Shown here: piece by piece, positions 7,262 to 15,481 of the stretch
How positions within the stretch are numbered: position 1 is the stretch's first letter
Layout: each line of letters starts with the position of its first letter
Assembly (NCBI RefSeq): GCF_008711285.1
Contig: NZ_VXDC01000005.1
Location: forward strand, 248,001-312,000
DNA from: Roseibium aquae
GTDB lineage: Bacteria > Pseudomonadota > Alphaproteobacteria > Rhizobiales > Stappiaceae
DNA length: 64,000 nt
Direction: 5' to 3'
Notes under the pieces: generated by a model
The model's input: the letters and a program-made list of their open reading frames with translations, nothing else
The model's database searches: none
Told to the model about the DNA's origin: nothing
Program-made: the position numbers and the translations under genes

Positions 7262-8759
7262 GGATCCCATCCTTCGAATGCATTGATATTCCGCCATTGA
7301 CCTGCGCAAAGTCGGCCCAGATCCCTTCATGCCGGCAGGCCGGAACCCCGCAGGCCATGAGCGGGATGCCGGCTTCGGCCAAGGGATCGAAAGTGACATC
7401 GAAACCGTCGAGGTGAATGTCGCGGAACGGCGCTTCCGGCAGGCCCAGCAAGGCGACGGCGGCGAGCCGCACGTTCTCGGCCAAAATGTTGCGCAAGGTC
7501 ACACCCTCGACGCTCGGCGTGCCGGTGCCGCGCGGCGCCGGACTGCGCGACTGCACGGCTTCGCTCTGGCCGTCCGCATCGCAAAAGTAAAATCCATTGG
7601 CGGAAAACGCCGTGTCGACCCCATCCATGACAACATCGCTCATGCTGATGCGCGCAATCTTGCCGCCGCGGCCCCGCCGGGTCTTGATCCGCAAACCGCG
7701 GTCTGTGCCCACGAACTGGCATTTCTGGATTTTGATATCGGTGATGTCGCCGCTCATTTCGGACCCCAGAACCACGGCGCCGTGGCCCCGTTCCATCAGG
7801 CAATTGGAAATCAGGACATTGCGGGTCGGAGCCAGGTGGGTATCGTCATGCCCTGTCCGCTTTCCCGACTTGATGGCAATGCAATCGTCACCCACCGAAA
7901 AATGCAGGCCAATGAGGCTAACGTCCTCGCAGCTCTCCGGATTGAAGCCGTCGGTATTGGGGCTGTCTGGCGGATTCTCGATCTTGAGGGAAACAGCCTT
8001 CAAATCGCGGCAGCGCATGGGATGGACGGTCCAGGACGGGGAGTTGCGGATGGTGCAGCCGCTGATCTCGACATGATCGCAATAGGCCAGAAAAACGGTC
8101 CGCGGTCTGCGGGCGCCGCGCCGGGTCTCCTTCGGCCACGTCCACCAGTCGCCTCTGTCGCCACCGCCATCGAGGATACCTTGGCCCGTGATCGCCAGAT
8201 GCGAAGCCCCAACCGCATTGATCAATGCGGCGAAGCTCTCCGCAGGCTCGCCTTCCCATGTTCCCACGACCAGCCCTTGCGCATTTCGGGCCGGTAGAAT
8301 GGGCCAGTCGGTCCAATCGGCTTTGAGGGCCAGTTCCGCGCCGGTCTCAAGGTGCAAGGTCATGTGCGACTTGAGAAACAATGGGCCGGTCACGAAGCGC
8401 CCGCGGGGAACGATCAGCGAGCCGCCGGTCGGTACGCGGTCGATCGCGGATTGAATGGCGGCCGTATTGTCCGGGGCGTTGTCGTCCGCGCCAAGGTCTG
8501 TGATCCGCAGCGCCCCCGCGCAACGGGCGGTCTTGAACGTCGCGCAGGTGTTGGAAACTGTCAGGCGGTAGGCCTCGTCCGGTTCCAGACCGGTGAAGTA
8601 AAGCGCCGCCGTTTGGCTTGATCCCGTGGACAGGAGCGAGCCGTCTTCACTGTGCAATTGCCAGGTCTCGCCCTGTGGCAGCCGGTATTTCGCTTCTATG
8701 CCTGCGAACAAAAAACATGCGGTGCGTGGCGAGAGCGCAAGAAGGGAGAGATCTGACAT
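7251..8759 (-). CDS. GH28 polygalacturonase family protein (cytoplasmic)
   Basis: 502 residues. A fibronectin-III-like N-terminal part (about residues 1-90) precedes a parallel beta-helix with all GH28 motifs: SPNTDG (catalytic Asp), VGDDCIAIKSG (two Asp), ERGHGAVVLGSE (His) and LRIKTRRGRGG. The protein starts MSDLSLLALSPRTACFLFAG without a signal peptide, so it probably hydrolyses imported oligogalacturonides or related pectic oligomers inside the cell, likely in exo mode. It follows the solute-binding protein gene after a stem-loop at 8778-8800 and its stop overlaps the GH105 start region. Substrate could include rhamnogalacturonan or xylogalacturonan fragments. Confidence 0.9.
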   Translation of the reverse strand: MSDLSLLALSPRTACFLFAGIEAKYRLPQGETWQLHSEDGSLLSTGSSQTAALYFTGLEPDEAYRLTVSNTCATFKTARCAGALRITDLGADDNAPDNTAAIQSAIDRVPTGGSLIVPRGRFVTGPLFLKSHMTLHLETGAELALKADWTDWPILPARNAQGLVVGTWEGEPAESFAALINAVGASHLAITGQGILDGGGDRGDWWTWPKETRRGARRPRTVFLAYCDHVEISGCTIRNSPSWTVHPMRCRDLKAVSLKIENPPDSPNTDGFNPESCEDVSLIGLHFSVGDDCIAIKSGKRTGHDDTHLAPTRNVLISNCLMERGHGAVVLGSEMSGDITDIKIQKCQFVGTDRGLRIKTRRGRGGKIARISMSDVVMDGVDTAFSANGFYFCDADGQSEAVQSRSPAPRGTGTPSVEGVTLRNILAENVRLAAVALLGLPEAPFRDIHLDGFDVTFDPLAEAGIPLMACGVPACRHEGIWADFAQVNGGISMHSKDGIHAL

Positions 8760-8777
8760 GGGAATCTTGGGCTATTG

Positions 8778-8800
8778 TGGGGGTGGAAGCTCCACCCCCA
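8778..8800 (-). promoter_or_regulatory. Intercistronic stem-loop after the solute-binding protein gene
   Basis: The arms TGGGGGTGGA (8778-8787) and TCCACCCCCA (8791-8800) form a perfect 10-bp stem with a 3-base loop in the 53-base gap between the binding protein and GH28 genes. There is no T-run after it, so it is more likely an mRNA 3'-end stabiliser or partial terminator that raises the level of the binding-protein message relative to downstream genes. Confidence 0.7.
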
Positions 8801-8812
8801 TGAACAAAGCGG

Positions 8813-10090
8813 TCAGGATTTGTAGTCTTCCAGAGCGTCATTGACACCGTCGACGATTTCCTGAGCGGCGGTTTCGGCGTCAATCTGTCCGTAGGCGAAC
8901 ATTTCGAGCGCATCCAGGAACACGGTACGCACATCCGGATGCTCGTTGAACGGCGAAACCGCTGGGCCCGTGCTTGCCATGATGATGTCATTGGCCTGTT
9001 TCAGGATCGGCTTGATCGCGCCGGCCTCGATCAGTTGCTCCGATGCGGCGCGCGAGGCCGGCAGGCCCCGGGCGGTCGCCATGGCCGCAATACCCTCCGG
9101 CTCATTGAGCAGGCAATTCAGGATCTGAGCCGCCGCCTGCGGATTGTCGGAATTGCGGGAAATGGCGAATGTCATCGAGGCCTTGCGGTAAACGCCTTCG
9201 GTCTGTGCGCCATCCACCTTCAGGATCCCGACCGGGACCAATTCATTGCCCTCTTCGAGCGGGTCCGAATACTTGAAATAGGTGGAGTCCCATTCGTAGG
9301 ATCCGGCCAACTGGCCTCTGGACCATTTCGGATTCTCGTGCAGGGCCATGTTGCCTTCGGCTGCGCCCGCCTTCCATGACTGAATGACGCCTTGATCGAC
9401 CAATGTTTGATAAAAGCCGATCGCGTCCGCCAGTTCGTCGGCCGACCAGGCCACGGTCATCGTCTCCGGATCGATCAGGTCCTTGCCTGTCTTCTGGGTG
9501 GCGATGTTGGAGACCAGCATAACCGCATTGAGGGTCGAGGCGTCGAACGGATAGTAATCTTCGCCGAGCTTCTCCTTGAAGACGGGGGCGGCCGCGATCA
9601 CTTCGGCCCACGTGGTTGGAACATCAAGTCCGGCCTTTTCAAAGGTGGTCTTGTTGAACATGTAGACCCGGCCGGTGGTCGACACCGGCAGACCGTTGAG
9701 CTTCCCGTTCATTTCGCCGGCTGAAAGCTGCTCCGGGGTCCAGTTGTCCAGTTCTATGATGTCCTTATAATCGTACAGGTTGGCGAAACCGTCGCCGGTG
9801 AACGAAAACAAGGGGAGCCAAGGCCAATTGATCTGCATGATATCGGCCTCGGTACCGCCGGCGATCTGGGTGGTCACCTTTTCCAGATGACCCGACCAGC
9901 CCGTGAACTCCGGCTTGATCGTATGGCCATGTTTCTCGCCGCAGACCTTCAAGGCCTCCTGTGTTGCCTTGTGCCGGCTGTCGCCGCCCCACCAGCTCAT
10001 CCGCAATTCAGCGGCGTGCGAGACGGCGGCGGTGCTGGCAAGCGCGGTTGCCGCCAGCAGTATCGTTATGTTCTTCTGTAGTCTTTTCAT
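8813..10090 (-). CDS. CUT1 ABC importer, solute-binding protein (likely oligogalacturonide)
   Basis: 425 residues from ATG 10090, preceded by a strong GGAGGAAACG site. The signal peptide is residues 1-26 (basic MKRLQKN, hydrophobic core, cleavage after SHA). The mature protein begins AELRMSWWGGDSRHKATQEA, very close in style to TogB/AguE-type binding proteins, and is a family 1 extracellular solute-binding protein located in the periplasm. Together with the two permeases and ATPase upstream and the GH28, GH105 and GH4 genes, the likely ligand is oligogalacturonide or an unsaturated digalacturonate. The substrate is inferred from context, not from binding residues. Confidence 0.85.
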   Translation of the reverse strand: MKRLQKNITILLAATALASTAAVSHAAELRMSWWGGDSRHKATQEALKVCGEKHGHTIKPEFTGWSGHLEKVTTQIAGGTEADIMQINWPWLPLFSFTGDGFANLYDYKDIIELDNWTPEQLSAGEMNGKLNGLPVSTTGRVYMFNKTTFEKAGLDVPTTWAEVIAAAPVFKEKLGEDYYPFDASTLNAVMLVSNIATQKTGKDLIDPETMTVAWSADELADAIGFYQTLVDQGVIQSWKAGAAEGNMALHENPKWSRGQLAGSYEWDSTYFKYSDPLEEGNELVPVGILKVDGAQTEGVYRKASMTFAISRNSDNPQAAAQILNCLLNEPEGIAAMATARGLPASRAASEQLIEAGAIKPILKQANDIIMASTGPAVSPFNEHPDVRTVFLDALEMFAYGQIDAETAAQEIVDGVNDALEDYKS

Positions 10091-10112
10091 CGTTTCCTCC
10101 CGTGAAAAAAGT

Positions 10113-11237
10113 TCAGAGCGACCCAAGTGAAATGTTTTCCTCGGTCAGGCGGTCGAACAGATGAATCCTCTGTCCTATGGGCCGGATTGCGACCACTTCG
10201 CCACGTCTGGGAATCGTGGAAAAGTGGTCGCTGGGTACTACTGCGACGAAAGTCTCGCCGTTTATCCGGATATGGAGATTGACTTCGTGGCCGAGGAATT
10301 CGGCCGTGGTGATCGTCCCCGAAAAGCAGTTCTCCGTCCCTCCGGGGCAGACGTCCACATGCTGTGGCCGGATGCCGAATTTGACCGGACCTTCACCGAT
10401 GCTGAGCCGGTCGCCAAGACCCTCGGAGATCGCGATGGTCTGGTCGCCGATCGTGATGGACGGGATGCCACCCGCCGTCGTGAGGATCGCATCGATCAGG
10501 TTCATCTCCGGCATGCCGATGAATCCGGCCACGAAACTGTTCGCGGGCTGCTCGTAGAGAGTGGTCGGGTCGGCCACCTGCATGATGTGCCCCTCCCGCA
10601 TGACGCAGATCCGGTCGCCCATGGTCATCGCTTCGACCTGATCATGCGTGACGTAGACCACGGTCGCAGGCCGTCCCTCGGATTTCAGCCGCTTGTGCAG
10701 ATCCGTAATCCGCACCCGCATGGAAGCGCGGAGTTTGGCGTCGAGGTTGGAAAGCGGTTCGTCGAACAGGAAGACTTCCGGTTGCTTGATCAGCGCACGT
10801 CCAACTGCCACACGTTGAGCCTGGCCGCCCGACAGCTGTTTTGGAAGCCGGTCCAGAAGGGCCTCGATTTCCAGGACTCTCGAGACATCCTGGGTCGCCC
10901 CTTCGATTTCCGGTTTTGGCCGGCCTTTCAGGCGCAGACCGAATGACAGATTGTTGCGCACCTTCATATGCGGATAGAGCGCATAGTTCTGGAACACCAT
11001 CGCGATGCCGCGTTTTCCAGGTACGATGTCGTTGACGACCCGGTTGCCGATGCGGATCTCGCCTCCGGTGATGGTCTCCAGACCAGCAATCATGCGCAAA
11101 GTGGTGGATTTCGCGCAGCCGGACGGGCCGACCAGCACCATGAATTCTCCCTCCTGGACGGTCAGGTCGATACCGTGAACGGCCTTGAAACCACCGCCAT
11201 AGGTTTTTTCCAGGGACTTGAGTTGAAGTTCAGCCAT
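10113..11237 (-). CDS. CUT1 ABC importer, ATP-binding protein (UgpC/MalK type)
   Basis: 374 residues. ATG 11237 overlaps the TAA of the upstream permease by one base. Motifs: Walker A GPSGCAKST, Q-loop MVFQNYALYPH, signature LSGGQAQRVAVGRAL, Walker B VFLFDEPLSN, H-loop YVTHDQ. A C-terminal TOBE/MalK-like regulatory domain follows (residues about 240-374). Walker A has Ala where Gly is usual (CAK for CGK), a variant I know from several alphaproteobacterial UgpC-type ATPases, so activity is still expected. It energises the two permeases encoded upstream and is followed 22 bases later by the binding-protein gene. Confidence 0.95.
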   Translation of the reverse strand: MAELQLKSLEKTYGGGFKAVHGIDLTVQEGEFMVLVGPSGCAKSTTLRMIAGLETITGGEIRIGNRVVNDIVPGKRGIAMVFQNYALYPHMKVRNNLSFGLRLKGRPKPEIEGATQDVSRVLEIEALLDRLPKQLSGGQAQRVAVGRALIKQPEVFLFDEPLSNLDAKLRASMRVRITDLHKRLKSEGRPATVVYVTHDQVEAMTMGDRICVMREGHIMQVADPTTLYEQPANSFVAGFIGMPEMNLIDAILTTAGGIPSITIGDQTIAISEGLGDRLSIGEGPVKFGIRPQHVDVCPGGTENCFSGTITTAEFLGHEVNLHIRINGETFVAVVPSDHFSTIPRRGEVVAIRPIGQRIHLFDRLTEENISLGSL

Positions 11238-12154
11238 TACCCTTTGACCCCCCCGGTGGAGATCCCCTCGATGAAGTATTTTTGCGCGAGAAAGAATACG
11301 ATGAGCGACGGAGCCAGTGTCAGCACCGACATCGCCAGGATCTGGTTCCAGTCGAACGCCTCGGTCGTGTCGATGGACAGCTTCAAGGCGAGGCTGACCG
11401 GATAGTTCTCGACCGATGAGATGTAGATCAACGGGCCGAGGAAGTCGTTCATCGTCCACATGAACTGGAACAGGCATACGGAGATGATGGCCGGCATCAG
11501 CATGGGAACGACGATATAGATAAGCGTCTGGAAGGTGTTGGCCCCGTCGACACGGGCGGCCTCTTCCATGTCGCGCGGGATGGCCCGCAGAAACTGGATC
11601 AGCATGAAGACGAAGAAGGCGTCTCCGGCCATCGCCGAGGGGACCCACAGCGGCAGGAAGCTGTCGAGCCAGCCAATGTCCCGGAACAGCAAGTATTGCG
11701 GTATCCGCGTGACGACATTGGGGAGCAGGAGGGTGGCGATGACGGTCGCGAACAGGATGCGTTTGCCTGGAAAGTCGAACCGGGCAAAGCCATAGGCGAC
11801 CAGCGTGCAGGAAATGGCGGTGCCGATCACCTTCGGAGTGATGATCAAGAACGTGTTCCAGAAGAACCTGGCGAACGTATAGGGCGTCGATGTTTCCCAG
11901 CCATTGATATAGCCGGAAAGGGTCGGGTTTTCGGGCCAGAAGGAGGGGCTGGCGAAGATTTCGGAGTTCGTCTTGAAAGAGGCGCCGATCAACCAGATCA
12001 GTGGATAGAGCATGATCAGACCGACCACCGTCAGCACGGTGTAGCGGATCATGCTCGAGATCATGCGCTTGCGGCGGAGCTTGATCTCCAAGGGGCTGGC
12101 CTTGGCCGTGCGCTCGGCGTGTTTTGCGGCGGGAAAGTCGATGGATGTCGTCAT
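11237..12154 (-). CDS. CUT1 ABC importer, permease (MalG/TogN type)
   Basis: 305 residues from ATG 12154 with an AAGAGGAG ribosome site. Six transmembrane segments begin at about residue 37 (YTVLTVVGLIMLYPLIWLIG). The EAA loop for ATPase docking reads EEAARVDGANTFQTLIYIVV, and the end YFIEGISTGGVKG is the usual MalG-type tail. It lies in the inner membrane as one half of the heterodimeric channel. The gene is 2 bases downstream of the other permease and overlaps the ATPase start, so it is clearly in the operon. Confidence 0.95.
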   Translation of the reverse strand: MTTSIDFPAAKHAERTAKASPLEIKLRRKRMISSMIRYTVLTVVGLIMLYPLIWLIGASFKTNSEIFASPSFWPENPTLSGYINGWETSTPYTFARFFWNTFLIITPKVIGTAISCTLVAYGFARFDFPGKRILFATVIATLLLPNVVTRIPQYLLFRDIGWLDSFLPLWVPSAMAGDAFFVFMLIQFLRAIPRDMEEAARVDGANTFQTLIYIVVPMLMPAIISVCLFQFMWTMNDFLGPLIYISSVENYPVSLALKLSIDTTEAFDWNQILAMSVLTLAPSLIVFFLAQKYFIEGISTGGVKG

Positions 12155-12156
12155 TC

Positions 12157-13041
12157 TCAGCTCCTCTTGTCGCCGGCGTAGTAGACCCACTTCTTGGAGG
12201 ACCAGAAGGCGACAAGGGTCAAAACCATGATGATGACAAACAGCACCCATGCGATCGCTGAGGCGTAGCCCATGTCGAAGCTCTTGAATGCCTTGTCATA
12301 GATGTAGAGAGGCAGAAGGTAGGTCGATTTCAAAGGTCCCCCCTCGGTGATGATGTAGGGGCCGTTGAATTCCTGGAACGCCTGCACGGTCTGCATGATC
12401 AGGTTGAAAAAGATCACCGGCGTGATCAGCGGCAAGGTGATATGGCGGAAGATCTGCCATTGGCTGGCCCCATCGATCGCGGCGGCCTCGTAGAGGGACT
12501 TGTCGACGGATTGCAGGGCAGCCAGGAAGATCACCATCGCGGATCCGAATTGCCAGCATCTGAGCAGTGTGATGGTGAACAGCGCGTTCTGCGGATCGCC
12601 GAACCAGTTGATCGGCTCGATCCCGAATACACCCAGCAGCATGTTGACCAGCCCGGATTCCGCGAAGATGTAGCGCCACAGGACGGCAATCGCGATCGAG
12701 CCTCCCAGAATGGAGGGCACGTAATAGGCGGTCCGGAACAGATTGATGGCCTTGAGCCGGTAGTTCAGGATCACGGCGATCAGCAGTGCGAAGGCGAGCT
12801 TGATCGGTACGGTCATGAAGACGTAAATCAGCGTCACGCTCAACGACCGTTCAAAGGTCCGGTCCCGCGTGAAGAGCTTCTGGTAGTTCTCCAGCCCGAC
12901 CCATTTCGGTGTCGACAACAAATCGTAATCGGTAAAACTCAGGTAAAACGACGCAATAAAGGGAAAAGCGGTGAAGATGAGAAGTCCCGCCACATAGGGC
13001 GCGATATAGATATATCCGAGATACTTGTTGTCGCCGCCCAT
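12157..13041 (-). CDS. CUT1 ABC importer, permease (MalF/TogM type)
   Basis: 294 residues. The start ATG 13041 overlaps the stop of the GH4 gene by one base. Transmembrane segments start with YIYIAPYVAGLLIFTAFPF; the EAA loop reads YEAAAIDGASQWQIFRHITL. It pairs with the MalG-type permease to form the inner-membrane channel. Position directly behind the alpha-galacturonidase gene ties the importer to galacturonide use. Confidence 0.95.
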   Translation of the reverse strand: MGGDNKYLGYIYIAPYVAGLLIFTAFPFIASFYLSFTDYDLLSTPKWVGLENYQKLFTRDRTFERSLSVTLIYVFMTVPIKLAFALLIAVILNYRLKAINLFRTAYYVPSILGGSIAIAVLWRYIFAESGLVNMLLGVFGIEPINWFGDPQNALFTITLLRCWQFGSAMVIFLAALQSVDKSLYEAAAIDGASQWQIFRHITLPLITPVIFFNLIMQTVQAFQEFNGPYIITEGGPLKSTYLLPLYIYDKAFKSFDMGYASAIAWVLFVIIMVLTLVAFWSSKKWVYYAGDKRS

Positions 13042-14438
13042 TACGCCGCCTCCTGCAGGAGACCGGCGGGCAACAGGTGGGCGGTCGATGCCAGCATGTC
13101 CCGGTACATGGCCGCCGCATCCCGGTCCGGCACCTGGCGCAGAAGCGGGTCGCCACGGAAAATGGCGAAGAGCCCCCTGTAGTCCTCCTCGACCAGCGCG
13201 CGGACGAGGGCGGTCTGCCGTCTCGAATGCTCCACGATGATTTCTTCTAGATCCGTGGGAAGGCGGCCGGCCTTGACAGGTGTGAGTTTTCCAGCTGAGA
13301 ACAAAACGTTTGTTTCCACGATTGCGCCATGGTCGAACCCGGATAGTTGACCGGCATTGGGCAGATTGGCATTGGCGGTGAAAGGTTTGCCGCCCAGAAG
13401 CGCGGCAATCTGGTCGACCAGGGCCTCGTCCGACCGAATGATTTCGGGTTCCCGATCTCCGGATGCGATTGCCTCAGCGATCTCGCGCCGGTGCGCTTGA
13501 TGCCGGATGCGATAATCGACGGGCGTGAGGCCGAATTGCCAAACAGCATGCGCGCCCAAATACTCATTCACCGGAAAGAATTCGGCCAAGTGGCGATCTC
13601 CGGCCGCCGCGGGAAGCCCAAACCGGCGCATCAGATCGAATTTCACCCGGTTCCGGTCTTCGAAATAACGCGCATGTTCGTCTTCTGGGGCGGGATCCAC
13701 CTCGCACCAGCCGGTGTCACGATGATGCGCGGCGAACTGTGCGTAAGCCGGCATGAGGTCGCGGCCCGCCACGCTGATCCTGTCAACGAAGGTCAGATGA
13801 TTGATACCAAGAACGTTGACGTCGACATCGCGGAAGCTGAAAAGCCGCTCCGGCCGGTCCCTGTTGGCAATGAAAGCGGCGATCTTGCGGATCTTTGTGA
13901 CTTCGTGGCATTCGCCCCAGCACCGGATCCCGGGGAATGCCGCGTAAAGCGCGCCGGTCAGGACGCTCATGGGGTTCGTCAAATTGCACACGAAGGCTTC
14001 GGGCGCGTGTGCCTTGATCGCCTTCCCGATCTCGAGAAACGTCGGCACCGCCCGCAAGGCGCGCATAAAACCGCCTGGCCCGACCGTGTCGCCGACCGAC
14101 TGGGGAACGCCGTAGCGGAGCGGGATGTCCAGATCCTTGGCCATGTCCTCAAAGCGGCCGGGCAAAATGGAGATCACGACAATGTCCGCGCCCTCAAGGG
14201 CTTCGGGAAGGTTGCTGACGGCTCGGTAGCGCGCGGGCGTCCCCACCGAGACCTCGGCGAACCTGCTGCCAATGCGTTCGTTGCGCAGGGCAGCGCTCAT
14301 GTCACAGTCGTAAAGGCGGACCTCAGCCGCCAGCTGTGAATCCGCGGCAAGGTCGCTCATCAAGGTCAGGGCCCAATTGAGCGAACCGCCGCCGATATAG
14401 GTGATCTTAACCGGAATACGGTATTCGGAATATGTCAT
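13041..14438 (-). CDS. GH4 family alpha-galacturonidase-like glycosidase
   Basis: 465 residues from ATG 14438 (MTYSEYRIPVKITYIGGGS), just before the Rossmann GGGS NAD-binding loop. GH4 enzymes use NAD+ and Mn2+ in a redox elimination mechanism. Metal and substrate motifs are visible: CNLTNPMSVLTGAL, GECHEVTK (metal-ligand Cys and His) and LGINHLTF. The best-known relatives near pectin genes are alpha-galacturonidases, which cut digalacturonate; alpha-glucosidase or galactosidase subfamilies are less likely given the locus. First gene of the operon, divergent from the AraC regulator. There is no good ribosome site before this start, see the finding on the upstream short ORF. Confidence 0.85.
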   Translation of the reverse strand: MTYSEYRIPVKITYIGGGSLNWALTLMSDLAADSQLAAEVRLYDCDMSAALRNERIGSRFAEVSVGTPARYRAVSNLPEALEGADIVVISILPGRFEDMAKDLDIPLRYGVPQSVGDTVGPGGFMRALRAVPTFLEIGKAIKAHAPEAFVCNLTNPMSVLTGALYAAFPGIRCWGECHEVTKIRKIAAFIANRDRPERLFSFRDVDVNVLGINHLTFVDRISVAGRDLMPAYAQFAAHHRDTGWCEVDPAPEDEHARYFEDRNRVKFDLMRRFGLPAAAGDRHLAEFFPVNEYLGAHAVWQFGLTPVDYRIRHQAHRREIAEAIASGDREPEIIRSDEALVDQIAALLGGKPFTANANLPNAGQLSGFDHGAIVETNVLFSAGKLTPVKAGRLPTDLEEIIVEHSRRQTALVRALVEEDYRGLFAIFRGDPLLRQVPDRDAAAMYRDMLASTAHLLPAGLLQEAA

Positions 14439-14490
14439 GTCTTTTGTAGAATGCACACGGTTCCGGATGGATAGATCGTGCGATCCCCAT
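14407..14490 (-). other. Possible 27-codon upstream ORF overlapping the GH4 start
   Basis: On the minus strand an ATG at 14490 opens a 27-residue reading frame (MGIARSIHPEPCAFYK...) that ends at 14407, 32 bases inside the GH4 coding sequence. A strong GGAGGAAA lies at 14506-14513, about 15 bases before this ATG, whereas the GH4 ATG at 14438 has no obvious site. It could be a leader peptide that couples translation, or the GGAGG could be fortuitous. Confidence 0.25.
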
Positions 14491-14522
14491 GCGGTTCCGG
14501 CGCTGTTTCCTCCCAAATCGGG

Positions 14523-14551
14523 TTGACAATTCGCCTGCTGCCACCCTGATT
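14523..14551 (+). promoter_or_regulatory. Predicted sigma-70-type promoter for the AraC regulator
   Basis: TTGACA at 14523-14528, a 17-base spacer and CTGATT at 14546-14551 (followed by AAA). It points to the AraC gene starting at 14609, giving a leader of about 50 bases. The -35 is perfect and the -10 moderate, typical of alphaproteobacterial promoters. It sits in the 170-base divergent region shared with the GH4 operon. Confidence 0.5.
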
Positions 14552-14608
14552 AAACCGAAGTGTAGTCCGGCGCGGACCAAACCCAAATGAAGGCAAATAA
14601 ACAAAAAC

Positions 14609-15475
14609 ATGGAGAAAAACGAACAAAGTCCTTTCTGGCGGATTCCGGTCAACGCCCTGTCCCTGCGCCTCGCCCGCACCCCGATCAGAATGCAGCATTC
14701 CCAAAGCTGGAGGATCGACAAAATCAATCCGGTCCACGATCTGATCTTTTGCCTGACGGGAGCGGCGCGCTATCGCATCGGCGATGAAGTGGTCTGCCTG
14801 GAAAAAGGCGAAGCCATGTTGATCCGTGCCCGGGAGCGGTTCCGCGGGATCAATATTGGCACTGGAGACTATACGGGGGTGGCCCAGCACTTCAGTCTGG
14901 ATTTGTTCGGCAGGGCAGATCTGATTGACCAGATGAAGCTGCGCCGCAAGGCGGTATTGGCGGACTGGTCCGTCATTGAACCGATCGTGGAGCACTACCG
15001 GGCCAGAGCGGCGACCACAAGCCCGACGCTGATCCAGCACCATCAGTTCATGGTCATGCTCTTGGCGTATCTGGACAGTGCCTTTGTCGGCTGGCGGTCC
15101 GATGTCGAGCTTCTGGCCCAACAGGGGCAGCTGTCTCTTCAGATCATGCTGCTCGCGTCCAAACTGGCCTCCGACCCCTTGCTGGAAGGTGGTCTGGAAG
15201 ACGCCCTTTCGGCAGTTCCCTATAATCGGGACTACTTCCGCCGCGCTTTTCGTGACCGGATGGGCATGACGCCGCAGAAATATCTGGAACTCAAACGCAT
15301 GGAATATGCCGTGCACCGTTTGGGGCTCGGACAAACGGTGAAGGAGACCGCGGCGGAGCTCGGTTATCGGGACCCTTACTTCTTCAGCCGCATGTTCAAG
15401 CACTATATCGGCGCAAGCCCCTCGAGCTACCGCTTGAAGCGGACCGCCAGGGGCCGGTCTCAGATGCAGCCCTGA
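14609..15475 (+). CDS. AraC family regulator of the oligogalacturonide operon
   Basis: 288 residues. The N-terminal half is a cupin-like ligand domain (LIFCLTGAARYRIGDEVVCLEKGEAML, about residues 45-75). The C-terminal two helix-turn-helix motifs are clear: a first HTH around residues 190-215 with NRDYFRRAFRDRMGMTPQKY, and the second with VKETAAELGYRDPYFFSRMF followed by KHYIGASPSSYR. AraC proteins of this type activate sugar uptake operons when bound to inducer; here the target is very likely the divergent GH4-ABC-GH28-GH105 operon. Its stop is only 6 bases from the convergent UxaA stop. Confidence 0.9.
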   Translation: MEKNEQSPFWRIPVNALSLRLARTPIRMQHSQSWRIDKINPVHDLIFCLTGAARYRIGDEVVCLEKGEAMLIRARERFRGINIGTGDYTGVAQHFSLDLFGRADLIDQMKLRRKAVLADWSVIEPIVEHYRARAATTSPTLIQHHQFMVMLLAYLDSAFVGWRSDVELLAQQGQLSLQIMLLASKLASDPLLEGGLEDALSAVPYNRDYFRRAFRDRMGMTPQKYLELKRMEYAVHRLGLGQTVKETAAELGYRDPYFFSRMFKHYIGASPSSYRLKRTARGRSQMQP

Positions 15476-15481
15476 TCTGGC

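Noticed and set aside
7251-8759. Secreted polygalacturonase
   Set aside because: No signal peptide is visible at the GH28 N terminus and the next in-frame upstream sequence does not add one.
10113-12215. A 700-residue version of the CUT1 ATPase
   Set aside because: The first 325 residues are out-of-frame text over the upstream permease; the ATPase begins at ATG 11237.
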